Shown here: positions 18,236 to 26,653 of the stretch, in pieces
How positions within the stretch are numbered: position 1 is the first letter of the stretch
Layout of the letters: the number at the start of each line of letters is the position of its first letter
Source of the DNA: Truepera sp. bin119
GTDB taxonomy: Bacteria > Deinococcota > Deinococci > Deinococcales > Trueperaceae
Length of the DNA stretch: 64,000 nt
NCBI GenBank assembly: GCA_002239005.1
Contig: MPNL01000004.1
Span: 1-64,000 of the forward strand
Direction of reading: 5' to 3'
The notes under the pieces: model-generated
Told to the model about the DNA's origin: nothing
The model's database searches: none
Seen by the model: only the letters and a program-made list of their open reading frames with translations
Translations under genes and position numbers: made by a program

Positions 18236-18403
18236 ACTAAGAGGGTTCTGGGAGCTTGGGGGGTGCTGATCTACAACTGGGCCCGGGAGTGTAGATCGCT
18301 CAAGCGGCCACTACCCCAACCGAAGGGCCGGCAGCTATATGAGAGACGCTCTCCGGCGATGGCTGCGGGGCTAACTGATCGGATTTGGAGTATTCGAGAG
18401 TTG

Positions 18404-18424
18404 CAAGGACGGATTCGCTGGATC
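18404..18424 (-). repeat. 21-nt hairpin repeat, IS1 copy 9
   Basis: Exact reverse complement of copy 2, read through as QGRIRWI, close to the end of the transposase frame. Confidence 0.85.
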
Positions 18425-18450
18425 CGGTCACCTACTTATCCGGGCGGGGG

Positions 18451-18475
18451 GCAGAGATAATCTCACGTTACGACC
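18451..18475 (-). repeat. Right terminal inverted repeat of the IS1-like element
   Basis: Perfect 25-bp inverse match to 17107-17131. Confidence 0.9.
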
Positions 18476-18483
18476 CGACGGCG
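18476..18483 (+). repeat. Target site duplication, right
   Basis: CGACGGCG, identical to 17099-17106. Confidence 0.85.
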
Positions 18484-19003
18484 GCCACTCTGCCTGCATC
18501 GAACTGTCCGACAAGCTAGTGGTACATCTCCAGCACCGCCGGATGGTCCCCGCGGCGCAGCCGAGGTTCTGTCAAACGAGGAGCACGACTCTGGCCCAGC
18601 GGCATCTCGAGCGGTCGGAAAGGCACCTAAGAACTCGCTGGGGCTGTCGATTAGGGAATACTCCCTGCGATCAACTGTTTTTGAAGTACCTCCCTACGGA
18701 GCGCTGCCCACGAACTACCCCGCATGGCAGGGTCACGTCGGAAGGTTAAGACCAGGGGGTGTTGAAACAAAGAGTTCAGGCCGGAGCCAGCAACCTTAGT
18801 CCGAGGCGCCCACGGGCACAGCCCACAGACGCGAGGGCGAAAGTCCGCCAACGTTGGCAACCTCGAGGCGAAAGGTAAGGGCAAGTACCAGGGTCTAGGG
18901 CTATGGGAAGCGTAGCCAGTACTTTGGGCAGTTCGGTCGACGCGCCAACCCCATGGCATCAGCGGCAACACCTTTGAGCAGGCGCACGCCGGGGTGACCG
19001 TTA
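18484..19003. other. Intergenic region between the IS and iolB
   Basis: No gene recognised in 520 bases. The part from about 18740 to 18930 is purine-rich on the plus strand and contains a self-complementary GCCAACGTTGGC (18847-18858), which could be an operator or part of an RNA, but I match it to no known family. Confidence 0.4.
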
Positions 19004-19864
19004 TCAGCCCGTCTCGATGTCGTGCCCGACCGGCAGACGCAGGAGACCTCGACCCCAATTGCCCTTGATCCAGGCGTGATCGGGATCGTCCACTGGTGGC
19101 GTGGAGCGACCCTCGTCCTGCAATTCACCCGCTAAGTAGTTGAGAAAGTAGACCCTCGATCCCGGAGCGGCGGCCACGGGGTGGAATCCTTGGGTGACCA
19201 GCACTAGGTCGCCATCGCGGACCGCGAACAACTCGTCGAAGGAGCCATCGCGCGAATGGTTCCGGTGGAAGGCGAAACCTGCCTCAGGCTCAATCCGGAA
19301 GTAGTAGACCTCCTCGAGGTAGCTGGAGCCGTGGCTGCCGTCGTGGCAATGGGGGGGCCAACCCGACCAAGCACCTCCCGGGACGTAGACTTCGAACAGG
19401 ATTAGCCGCTCGGCGGGCAGTGGGTGGGCTAAGAGGTGGTTGACCTGACGGCGGGCGGGTCCCCCTCCCCGTATCTCGACCTTCATCTCATCGGGCTGGA
19501 ACAGGCGGACCGGGTAGCGCCCTTCAGCAGGGGCACCGCCGATCGCATACTCGAAGTCAGTGGACGCCGATAGGGCGATCTCACTACCCGGCGGTGCATA
19601 CAGGATCGATGTCCGCCCTTCGAAAACGTCGGCGCGGAGGAGTGCAAACCTCTCCCCTGCTACCGTCGCGGTAGCGCTTCCGGTCAGCGGCACTAGGGCT
19701 ACCTCATCGGTGCCTGTCTCTTCACTCGACGATTCGCCCGCCTGCAGGGCCACCATCTTGAAGCGCAAGTAGTCCCAACCGGCGGACTCCGGGGTGACCT
19801 CCAGCCTAGTCCCAGGGCCGGGCCTCGATTGCTGAAGATGATCCACTCGCCTCTCCTCTCTCAT
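19004..19864 (-). CDS. iolB: 5-deoxy-glucuronate isomerase
   Basis: The 286-residue protein belongs to the KduI/IolB cupin family. IolB isomerises 5-deoxy-glucuronate to 2-deoxy-5-keto-gluconate in myo-inositol breakdown. The metal-site segment PPHCHDGSHG with EEVYYFRIE (about residues 169-190) and the later VTQGFHPVAAAPG are characteristic. It is the only inositol gene on the minus strand here, divergent from the importer and the rest of the pathway, so the 500-bp gap between them probably holds promoters for both directions. Length is typical. Confidence 0.9.
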   Translation of the reverse strand: MREERRVDHLQQSRPGPGTRLEVTPESAGWDYLRFKMVALQAGESSSEETGTDEVALVPLTGSATATVAGERFALLRADVFEGRTSILYAPPGSEIALSASTDFEYAIGGAPAEGRYPVRLFQPDEMKVEIRGGGPARRQVNHLLAHPLPAERLILFEVYVPGGAWSGWPPHCHDGSHGSSYLEEVYYFRIEPEAGFAFHRNHSRDGSFDELFAVRDGDLVLVTQGFHPVAAAPGSRVYFLNYLAGELQDEGRSTPPVDDPDHAWIKGNWGRGLLRLPVGHDIETG

Positions 19865-20365
19865 TCAAGGCACCTGAGCCCTACGAAATACCGAGACCCT
19901 CGGCGCTGGTAGGCACGGCGTCGGTCCAGCCCGGTCCGGTTACGAACTCGGTTATGCTCACCGCCCCCAATGGAATCCTAGTCGACATTGGAGAGGTGAT
20001 CAAGCATCACCTCTGGCGAGCGATATGACTCTGAAGCCCGCGTCAGTTCCGACAGGGTGGTGGACCCCAGCGACACAGCCTACGCGGCCCCAGACTATCG
20101 CCAAAACTAAGCTATTGCGCAACTCCGCATCCCATTTATCACACTTTAGAGCTAACAACGGTTTGACAGCGTGGGAGGGGGTCACGTACGATTTCTGGAA
20201 ACGCCAGCAAGCAAACACACCCTCATTAAACGCTTATTCGACTTTTAGGCGGAGGCAAAGACTCTGGAGGGAGGTGACGAGCGAAACAATTCGGCACGAG
20301 CTAGCTGGCTCTGTACAACATGTCAGCCGCACCGTAATATCCCATACATCAGGAAAGGGAAGTGT
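19865..20365. other. Divergent regulatory gap of the inositol locus
   Basis: Five hundred bases between iolB and the importer. It is lower in GC from 20090 to 20340 and carries the promoter candidates listed separately. A short open frame across it has no recognisable motif. Confidence 0.5.
20163..20192 (+). promoter_or_regulatory. Promoter candidate of the inositol importer operon
   Basis: TTGACA (20163-20168), 18 bases, TACGAT (20187-20192). A second, weaker pair lies nearer the gene: TGTACA (20312-20317), 17 bases, TAATAT (20335-20340). Confidence 0.55.
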
Positions 20366-21310
20366 ATGAAGAGACTACTCCTAGCTGTCCTCAGCTTCAC
20401 TGTCGTGATCGGCCTGTTCGGCCCTACCTTCGCCCAGACCGCACGTGAAGACATCCGCGTGGTGGTGGTCGTTCATGGTGCCGCCGCCGACCCCTTCTGG
20501 TCGGTCGTCAAGAATGCCACAGACCAGGCTGCTACTGATCTCGGGGTGCAACTCGAGTACCGCGCTCCCGACACCTTCGACATGCCACTGATGGCCCAGC
20601 TGATCGACGCCGCTGTGGCCTCCGGTCCCGATGCCCTGATCGTCTCGATCCCCGACGCTACCGCACTCGGCAGTGCCATTGAGGGTGCCGTCGAGGCAGG
20701 TATCCCGGTCTTTTCGATCAACTCCGGTAGCGACGTGTTCCAGGAACTCGGTGTGCTGCGCCACATCGGCCAGACCGAGTACGAAGCGGGCCTCGGCGGA
20801 GGGCGCAGGATGGCGGCTGCTGGCGGTACCAAGGGCCTGTGCATCAATCAAGAGGTCGGCAATGTGGCGCTCGACCTCCGGTGCGAAGGCTTCTCTGATG
20901 GCCTAGGCGGCAACGTCGAGGTGCTCGCCGTGTCGACCGACCCCATCGAGGTCCAGAACGCTGTGATAGCCGCCCTGCGCGACGACAGCATCGACGCCGT
21001 GCTCACCCTCGGCCCCGTCGGCGGCATCCCCACCCTCGAAGCGCTGCGCGAAAGCGGCAAGGCCGGCAACATCCTGTTCGGCACCTTCGACTTGGCCCCC
21101 GACCTCCTCCAGGGCGCCATCGACGGCGAGGTCAGCTTCCTCATCGATCAGCAGCAGTACCTGCAGGGCTACTTAAGCGTGATGACGGCTGTGAACTTCG
21201 TACAGTACGGCCTGCTGCCGGGCAACGAGGTGATCCTCACCGGCCCCGGCTTCGTGACGCCTGAAAACGCTGAGCAGGTCATCTCACTCAGCGCCCAGGG
21301 CATCCGCTAG
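20366..21310 (+). CDS. Sugar/inositol ABC importer, periplasmic binding protein
   Basis: The 314-residue protein starts with a signal peptide (KRLLLAVLSFTVVIGLFG, cleavage after TFAQ) and has the Peripla_BP_4 fold of ribose- and inositol-binding proteins: VVVVHGAAADPFWSVVKNAT at the start, then GPDALIVSIPDATAL and IPVFSINSGSD. Its place at the head of the inositol cluster, before a matching permease and ATPase, suggests that it binds myo-inositol or a related polyol; the ligand itself is inferred. AGGAAAGGGAAG precedes the ATG. A stable hairpin follows the stop. Confidence 0.88.
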   Translation: MKRLLLAVLSFTVVIGLFGPTFAQTAREDIRVVVVVHGAAADPFWSVVKNATDQAATDLGVQLEYRAPDTFDMPLMAQLIDAAVASGPDALIVSIPDATALGSAIEGAVEAGIPVFSINSGSDVFQELGVLRHIGQTEYEAGLGGGRRMAAAGGTKGLCINQEVGNVALDLRCEGFSDGLGGNVEVLAVSTDPIEVQNAVIAALRDDSIDAVLTLGPVGGIPTLEALRESGKAGNILFGTFDLAPDLLQGAIDGEVSFLIDQQQYLQGYLSVMTAVNFVQYGLLPGNEVILTGPGFVTPENAEQVISLSAQGIR

Positions 21311-21327
21311 CTTCCGTCGTTCACAAG

Positions 21328-21370
21328 GTCAGGCAGGAGTCGACCGCTGTGTCGCCGACCCCTGCCTGAC
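21328..21370 (+). promoter_or_regulatory. Hairpin between binding protein and permease genes
   Basis: GTCAGGCAGG (21328-21337) pairs perfectly with CCTGCCTGAC (21361-21370). Hairpins at this place in importer operons often protect the upstream message or end part of the transcripts, giving more binding protein than permease. Confidence 0.6.
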
Positions 21371-21413
21371 TTGAGTTGAGGGGCGCACGAGGCAGGAATG
21401 AGGGAGATACACC

Positions 21414-22490
21414 TTGGCAACCCAGTCTCAGAGACAAGATGAACGCCTTCAGCAGATCAGCCTGTGGAAACTCCTGCTAGGTCGTCCAGAATTCGGCGCC
21501 ATCGCTGGCGCCGTCCTTGTCTTCCTTTTCTTCACCATCGTGGCGGGCAACAAGGGTTTCCTAAACAGCATAGGGATTCGCACTTGGCTCGAGGTCTCGG
21601 CGCAACTCGGTATCCTAGGAATCGGCGCCACCATGCTTATGATCGGCGGCGAGTTCGACCTCTCCGTCGGCTCAATGATCGCTGCGTCAGGGATGCTCTT
21701 CCTCTTGCCGATCGTGCAATACGGATGGCCGGTCTGGATCGCCTTCATCATCGCTATCGGCTTCGCTATCCTGATGGGCTACATCAATGGTAGCCTGGTT
21801 AACCGCACCGGACTCCCCTCGTTCATCGTCACGCTCGCCTTCCTGTTTATCCTGCGCGGGGGCACCCTCGGCTTCACCCGCGAAATCACCAACTCCACCC
21901 AGGTCTCGGTCCGCTCCTTCATCGGCCAGATCGAGGGGGTCACCACCGGCTCCCAGGCCCGCGAGGTGATCCAGAACGCCTTCCCCGGCCAGCTATTCAG
22001 CTTTGAACTCTTCGGACTACCGGCGTCGATCTTCTGGTGGATCGCAATTGCCCTGCTGGCCAGTTGGATCCTACTCCGGACTCGCTTCGGCAACTGGGTC
22101 TTCGCTATCGGCGGCAACCCTGAGGCGGCACGCAACGCCGGGGTCCCAGTCAACAGAGTGCGCATCATTCTGTTCATGGGCACTGCAGTCTGCGCCACCA
22201 TCCTGGCAATGTTGCAGATCTTCGACCTCGGCTCAGCCGATGTGTCCCGAGGCAATCTCAAGGAGTTCGAGGCGATCATCGTGGCAGTGATCGGCGGGAC
22301 CCTGCTCACCGGCGGCTACGGCTCTGCCATTGGGGCAGTATTCGGGGCGCTCATCTTCGGCATGACCTCGCAGGGCATCTTCATCGCCCGCTGGAACACC
22401 GACTGGTTCCGGGTCTTCCTCGGGGGCCTGCTCCTAATAGCAGTGATCTTCAACAACTTTATCCGCAAGCGGGCAACGGAGGCGAAGTAG
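21414..22490 (+). CDS. Sugar/inositol ABC importer, permease
   Basis: The 358-residue membrane protein has about nine to ten hydrophobic helices and belongs to the RbsC-like family. Typical segments are [20 protein letters not shown] and, in the cytoplasmic loop that contacts the ATPase, [19 protein letters not shown]. It should form the membrane channel of the importer. The start is a TTG at 21414 with AGGGAG a few bases upstream. Its stop is one base before the ATPase ATG. Confidence 0.9.
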   Translation: MATQSQRQDERLQQISLWKLLLGRPEFGAIAGAVLVFLFFTIVAGNKGFLNSIGIRTWLEVSAQLGILGIGATMLMIGGEFDLSVGSMIAASGMLFLLPIVQYGWPVWIAFIIAIGFAILMGYINGSLVNRTGLPSFIVTLAFLFILRGGTLGFTREITNSTQVSVRSFIGQIEGVTTGSQAREVIQNAFPGQLFSFELFGLPASIFWWIAIALLASWILLRTRFGNWVFAIGGNPEAARNAGVPVNRVRIILFMGTAVCATILAMLQIFDLGSADVSRGNLKEFEAIIVAVIGGTLLTGGYGSAIGAVFGALIFGMTSQGIFIARWNTDWFRVFLGGLLLIAVIFNNFIRKRATEAK

Positions 22491-22491
22491 C

Positions 22492-23397
22492 ATGGCACCC
22501 CAGGTCGAACTAAGAGACATTGTCAAGACCTTCGGCTCGGTCATAGCCTTAAACGGCGTCACCATGAGTGTCGGCGCCGGTGAGGTGATGTGTCTGCTGG
22601 GCGACAACGGCGCTGGCAAATCGACCCTGATCAAGACGCTTTCAGGGGTGCACAAGCCGACCAGCGGCGAGATGTTCATAGAGGGCCGGGCCGTCACCCT
22701 AAATAGCCCCCGCGACGCCCAGCGGCACGGCATCGCCACCGTGCACCAACACCTCGCTATCGAACCGCTGATGAGCGTAACCCGTAACTTCTTCCTGGGC
22801 CGCGAGCCCATCAAGGGGTGGGGACCCTTCCAGCGCTTCGACTTCGATTTCGGCAACCGGACCGCGATCTCCGAGATGGGCAAGATGGGGATTGATATCC
22901 GCGATCCCAATCAGGCCGTCGGAACCATGTCGGGTGGTGAGCGGCAGTGTGTGGCGATCTCTCGCGCCGTCTACTTCGGTGCCAAGATCCTGATCCTCGA
23001 CGAGCCGACAGCGGCGCTCGGGGTCAAACAGGCCGGGGTAGTGCTGCGCTATATCGCTCAGGCGCGCTCCCAGGGGCTGAGTGTCATCTTCATCACCCAC
23101 AACGTGCACCACGCCTATCCGGTTGGCGACAAATTCACCATCCTCAAGCGTGGGCGCTCCTACGGCACCTTTGCGAAGACGGAGGTGAGCCGTGAAGAGG
23201 TCCTCGGCATGATGGCCGGCACCGAAGAACTCGACCAGCTCGAGTCCGAACTCGAGGAGTTCGCGCGCTCGGATGAGGAGGCGGCGACAGAGGCGGTCTC
23301 GAACTACCAGGCCAGCGCCGTCGCCGAGCACGCGCTGGCCGACGAACTGCATAAGGAGAGAGGCAGGCTCAAGGGCGATTCCCAAGAGGAGGGGTAG
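22492..23397 (+). CDS. Sugar/inositol ABC importer, ATP-binding protein
   Basis: The 301-residue protein has one nucleotide-binding domain: Walker [15 protein letters not shown] (about residue 35), Q-loop HQHLAIEP, signature [14 protein letters not shown], Walker [13 protein letters not shown], and the switch histidine in FITHN. RbsA-type importers usually have two fused domains; this is the shorter, single-domain form found in some ribose/inositol-type systems, so it should act as a dimer. A charged C-terminal tail of about 60 residues follows. The gene is directly followed by a 16-bp tandem repeat. Confidence 0.9.
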   Translation: MAPQVELRDIVKTFGSVIALNGVTMSVGAGEVMCLLGDNGAGKSTLIKTLSGVHKPTSGEMFIEGRAVTLNSPRDAQRHGIATVHQHLAIEPLMSVTRNFFLGREPIKGWGPFQRFDFDFGNRTAISEMGKMGIDIRDPNQAVGTMSGGERQCVAISRAVYFGAKILILDEPTAALGVKQAGVVLRYIAQARSQGLSVIFITHNVHHAYPVGDKFTILKRGRSYGTFAKTEVSREEVLGMMAGTEELDQLESELEEFARSDEEAATEAVSNYQASAVAEHALADELHKERGRLKGDSQEEG

Positions 23398-23425
23398 TCA
23401 AGAGGAGGGGTAGTCAAGAGGAGGG
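23384..23425 (+). repeat. 16-bp tandem repeat at the end of the ATPase gene
   Basis: AAGAGGAGGGGTAGTC occurs at 23384 and 23400, with a partial third copy from 23416. The first unit contains the stop codon of the ATPase gene; the units resemble repeated ribosome-binding sites. Confidence 0.85.
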
Positions 23426-23433
23426 TGTAGAGC

Positions 23434-23724
23434 GTGAGGTTGTTCGTCACCGGGGGGAGCAGGTTGGTAGGGGGCAACCTCATCCGGCTCGCCGCGAGGG
23501 AGGGAGCGGAGATCTTCGCAGCCCTCCACCGCCGCAGCCTGCCCCCCCACCTCTCCGTCACCTCGGCCCGGACCGACCTAGCCGACCGCGAGGCCACCCA
23601 AGCAGCCGTTCGGGCCTTCCGACCCGACCTTCGAGATGGCTGGGAGGTCTCTAGAGTGTTTGGCACAACCCTTCTCCTGGTCGCGATGGTGCGCCGGGTC
23701 GGGGTAGAGGCGATAAGCCGTTGA
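23434..23724 (+). pseudogene. Fragment of an NAD-dependent epimerase/reductase (SDR)
   Basis: The 96-codon frame starts like an extended SDR or dTDP-4-dehydrorhamnose reductase (RLFVTGGSRLVGGNLIRLAA, then TDLADREATQAAVRAFRPD). It jumps directly to GTTLLLVAMVRRVGVEAIS, which in the family lies after about 30 more residues (the N-x-x-GTxxLLxAA helix). The rest of the protein, with the catalytic YxxxK, is absent. I read it as a gene with internal and terminal deletions between importer and dehydrogenase genes. Confidence 0.6.
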
Positions 23725-24746
23725 GCCCGCCTGCGCCCCTAACTGTGGCCCTGGTCGGGGCCGGCCGCATGGCCAAGATTCGTGCCCAGGCACTTAGCTA
23801 CGTCGACTCCATTACCATAGCGACCATCTGCGACACCGAGTTCGCGTCCGCTACGAGGCTCGCGAGCGACTTCGGAACCGCAGCCACCACCGACCTCGGA
23901 GCCATCTTGGCCGACCCGGTGGTCGATGCGGTGATCCTCACGACGCCGACCCCCACCCACGCCCGGCTGATCTGCCGCACCGCCGAGGCCGGCAAACATA
24001 TCTTCGTTGAGAAGCCTATAGCCGGTGACATGGAGGGTGCCCGGCAGGCGGTCGATGCGGTAGAGGATGCCGGGGTGCAGTGCCAGGTCGGTTTCCAGCG
24101 CCGCTTCGATCCGGCCCAGCTTAAGGCCAAGCACAAGATTGAGGCTGGCGAACTCGGCCGAATTGAGGGGTTCCGCGCCGTGAGCCGCGACGCCTACCTA
24201 CCCACGGTCGAATTCTTAAGGGGCAGTGGGGGGCTGATGCTCGACCTAGGCATCCACGACCTCGATTGTGCCCGGTTCCTGGTTGGCGAGGTCTACGAGG
24301 TCAGCTGCATAGGTGCGGTCCACGCGCTACCGGAACTCAAAGAGTATGGGCTCTTCGACAGCGCGGTGGCGATCCTCCGCTTCAGCAACGGCGCCCTGGG
24401 TACACTCGAGGCGGGTCTATGCACCGGTTTCGGCTACGAGGCCCGCACCGAGGTCCTAGGGGAGCGGGGAAAGCTCCGCTTTGAGGTCGACAGCCGCACC
24501 CCGCTAAGGCACTACACCACCGAGGGGGTCAGCTTCACCCCGCTGATGAATTTCGGGGAGCGCTATCACGAAGCCTATACGGCCGAGATCCGCGCCTTCG
24601 GGGAGCATCTTCAAGATGGGAAGCCGGTCTCTCCCGACGCTCGCGACAGCCTGGAGAGCCTATGCTTGGCGCTGGCTGCTCAACGGTCTTTGGAGAGAGG
24701 AACCCCCGTGACAGTAAGTGAGATTAGAGACGAGGTGACGACGTGA
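23721..24746 (+). CDS. iolG: Inositol 2-dehydrogenase (Gfo/Idh/MocA family)
   Basis: The 341-residue NAD-dependent dehydrogenase has the Rossmann loop ALVGAGRMAKIRAQ near the N-terminus, the family motif FVEKPI (about residue 95) and the catalytic segment LDLGIHDLDCARFL with its Asp and His. In this cluster it should oxidise myo-inositol to scyllo-inosose, the first catabolic step; closely related enzymes act on scyllo- or chiro-inositol, so the exact substrate is inferred. The start may be the TTG at 23721 or the GTG about seven codons later. The stop overlaps the iolD start by four bases. Confidence 0.85.
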   Translation: MSPPAPLTVALVGAGRMAKIRAQALSYVDSITIATICDTEFASATRLASDFGTAATTDLGAILADPVVDAVILTTPTPTHARLICRTAEAGKHIFVEKPIAGDMEGARQAVDAVEDAGVQCQVGFQRRFDPAQLKAKHKIEAGELGRIEGFRAVSRDAYLPTVEFLRGSGGLMLDLGIHDLDCARFLVGEVYEVSCIGAVHALPELKEYGLFDSAVAILRFSNGALGTLEAGLCTGFGYEARTEVLGERGKLRFEVDSRTPLRHYTTEGVSFTPLMNFGERYHEAYTAEIRAFGEHLQDGKPVSPDARDSLESLCLALAAQRSLERGTPVTVSEIRDEVTT

Positions 24747-26635
24747 GGACGCGACGATTGACCGTCGGTCAGGCCCTGGTGCACTTCTTGGCCAGGCAGT
24801 TTAGTGAACTCGACGGTCACCGGGAAAGGCTGATCAGCGGAGTCTGGGGCATCATGGGCCACGGGAACGTGGCCGGACTCGGCCAGGCGCTGCAGGAGTA
24901 CGGCCAACTCCTCGAGCTCCCCTTCTTCCGACCGCAAAACGAGCAGGCTCAGGTTCATGTAGCCGTGGCCTATGCCCGGCATATGAACCGACTCTCGACA
25001 ATGGCCTGCACCGCGTCAGTGGGGCCCGGATCGAGCAACATGGTAACCGGGGCGGCGCTCGCGACGATCAATCGCTTACCGGTTCTGCTCCTTCCCTCAG
25101 ACTACTTTGCCAACCGCATCCCCGACCCGGTCTTACAGCAGGTCGAGCATCCGACGGAGCACGACCTATCGATCAACGACATCTTCCGGCCAGTCAGCCG
25201 ATTCTTCACCCGGATAAGCCGCCCAGAGCAGCTCCTGCACGCCCTGCCCGAAGCGATGCGGGTGCTAACCGACCCAGCCGAAACCGGGGCCGTCACTCTA
25301 TCGCTCCCCGAAGATGTTCAGGCCGAGGCATTTGACTGGCCCGAGACCCTGTTCAACGAGCGCAGTTGGCGGGTCCGCCGCCCCCCTCCCGAACGCGAGC
25401 TTATCGCGCAGGCCACAGAGCTCTTGCGCACCGCGCAGAATCCCCTGATCGTAGCTGGCGGGGGCGTTAAGTACAGCCAAGCGGGGGCAGCCTTGGCAGC
25501 GTTCGCTCTACGCTTCGGCCTGCCTGTCGGCGAGACGCAGGCCGGCAAGGGAGCGATCCCCTGGGATCACCCTATGAACCTCGGTGCCCTCGGCGCTAGC
25601 GGGGGAACTGCGGCCAATTCACAGGCGGAGAGGTCCGACCTGGTGCTGGCGGTCGGAACCCGACTCGGCGATTTTGTCACCGGCTCGAAGACCACCTTCT
25701 CACCGGAGACGAAGATCGTCGGACTCAATGTGAACGCTACCGACGCCCACAAGCTGTTCGCGCTACCGATCGTCGCAGATGCCCGCCTCGGCCTCGAGGC
25801 CTTGGACGTCGCTCTACGGGAGGCGGGGCACGCCGGCACCGGGGAGGCCTTCCGTGCCCACGTAAAGAAGGACAAGGCCGAGTGGGAGGGCATCGTCGAT
25901 GAGATCGTTGCACTTAAGGACCCCAATGACCTCGCCCAGAGCGAGGTCATTGGCATAGCCAACGAGATCTTCGGCGGCGACGCGACCATGATCTGTGCAG
26001 CTGGCAGCATGCCAGGCGACCTAGTCAAGCTCTGGAGACCCAGCGACGACCGTGCCTACCATGTCGAATACGGCTACTCCTGCATGGGCTACGAGATCCC
26101 AGCGGGGATCGGTGTGAAGCTGGCCGAGCCGGAGCGCAGAGTGGTGGTCATGATCGGCGACGGCAGCTACCTGATGATGAACAGTGAGATCGTGACCGCT
26201 GTGGCCGAGGGGATCGACATGACGGTGGTCTTAGTGGACAACCACGGCTTCCAGAGCATCCACGGGCTACAGCGGAGCATAGGCACCCCCCACTTCGGGC
26301 TGGAGCTCAGACACCGCAATGCAGAGACCGGCCAGCTCGATGGGAGCTACCTAGCTGTCGACCTTGCCGCCCACGCCGCCGCCATGGGAGCCCGCGCTAG
26401 CTACGCCCGAACGGCGGGCGACCTGCGAACAGCCCTGAAGAGCGCCCGCGACCGACCCGGAGTCGATGTGGTCGTCGCGGAGGTGAATCCTGAGAAGCGG
26501 GTCGGCGGCTACGCCTTCGGCGGCTGGTGGGATGTTCCTGTCGCCGAGGTCACCGGCCAGCAGAGTGTGCGCAACGCCTACAGCGAATACGTTGAACACA
26601 GGAAGAGGCAGGTGCTCTTTAAGGGCGGCAACTAG
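24743..26635 (+). CDS. iolD: 3D-(3,5/4)-trihydroxycyclohexane-1,2-dione hydrolase
   Basis: The 630-residue protein is a thiamine-diphosphate enzyme of the acetolactate-synthase superfamily that opens the inositol-derived ring. N-terminal (GVWGIMGHGNVAGLGQAL), middle (LIVAGGGVKYSQAG) and C-terminal domains are all present. The ThDP/Mg2+ motif is VVMIGDGSYLMMNSE followed by VVLVDNHGFQ. IolD length is typical. It starts with a GTG that overlaps the iolG stop, so the two are likely translated together. This is one of the most specific inositol-catabolism markers in the window. Confidence 0.94.
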   Translation: MRTRRLTVGQALVHFLARQFSELDGHRERLISGVWGIMGHGNVAGLGQALQEYGQLLELPFFRPQNEQAQVHVAVAYARHMNRLSTMACTASVGPGSSNMVTGAALATINRLPVLLLPSDYFANRIPDPVLQQVEHPTEHDLSINDIFRPVSRFFTRISRPEQLLHALPEAMRVLTDPAETGAVTLSLPEDVQAEAFDWPETLFNERSWRVRRPPPERELIAQATELLRTAQNPLIVAGGGVKYSQAGAALAAFALRFGLPVGETQAGKGAIPWDHPMNLGALGASGGTAANSQAERSDLVLAVGTRLGDFVTGSKTTFSPETKIVGLNVNATDAHKLFALPIVADARLGLEALDVALREAGHAGTGEAFRAHVKKDKAEWEGIVDEIVALKDPNDLAQSEVIGIANEIFGGDATMICAAGSMPGDLVKLWRPSDDRAYHVEYGYSCMGYEIPAGIGVKLAEPERRVVVMIGDGSYLMMNSEIVTAVAEGIDMTVVLVDNHGFQSIHGLQRSIGTPHFGLELRHRNAETGQLDGSYLAVDLAAHAAAMGARASYARTAGDLRTALKSARDRPGVDVVVAEVNPEKRVGGYAFGGWWDVPVAEVTGQQSVRNAYSEYVEHRKRQVLFKGGN

Positions 26636-26653
26636 AGGTGGTGGGGACCCTCC

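Larger units (their letters stand above)
17174..18460 (+). pseudogene. IS1-like transposase gene with one in-frame stop and nine inserted repeats
   Basis: One frame runs from the GTG at 17174 to 18460, broken only by TAA at 17873-17875. The N-terminus has a zinc finger (CTNHECPSYG, then CRSC) and a helix-turn-helix segment. The DDE core begins at LQADERWGFAGSKREQLW, and the C-terminus ends in the IS1-type segment SPAMAAGLTDRIW. Peptides such as DPANPSL, GSSESVL and QGRIRWI interrupt it wherever the 21-nt repeat sits, each time without shifting the frame. The stop lies in the degenerate edge of one repeat copy. If the stop is real the transposase is inactive. Confidence 0.8.
17107..18475 (+). 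mobile_element. IS1-like insertion sequence
   Basis: The 1369-bp element has perfect 25-bp terminal inverted repeats (17107-17131 and 18451-18475) beginning GGTCGTAACGTGAGATTA, and 8-bp target duplications, as IS1-family elements make. It holds one long transposase gene read left to right. Without the nine inserted 21-nt repeats it would be about 1.18 kb. Intact ends and an exact target duplication show that the insertion itself is fairly young or well preserved. Confidence 0.9.

Noticed and set aside
17267-18424. The repeated 21-mers as a CRISPR array
   Set aside because: Spacing is irregular, both orientations occur, copies are read through as protein, and no cas gene is near.
18740-18930. 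A structured RNA or riboswitch upstream of the inositol locus
   Set aside because: I tried cobalamin, RNase P and SRP RNA patterns and none fits; only a 12-base palindrome is clear.
20025-20369. A 114-codon gene before the inositol binding protein
   Set aside because: It has no recognisable motif and covers the promoter boxes of the importer operon.
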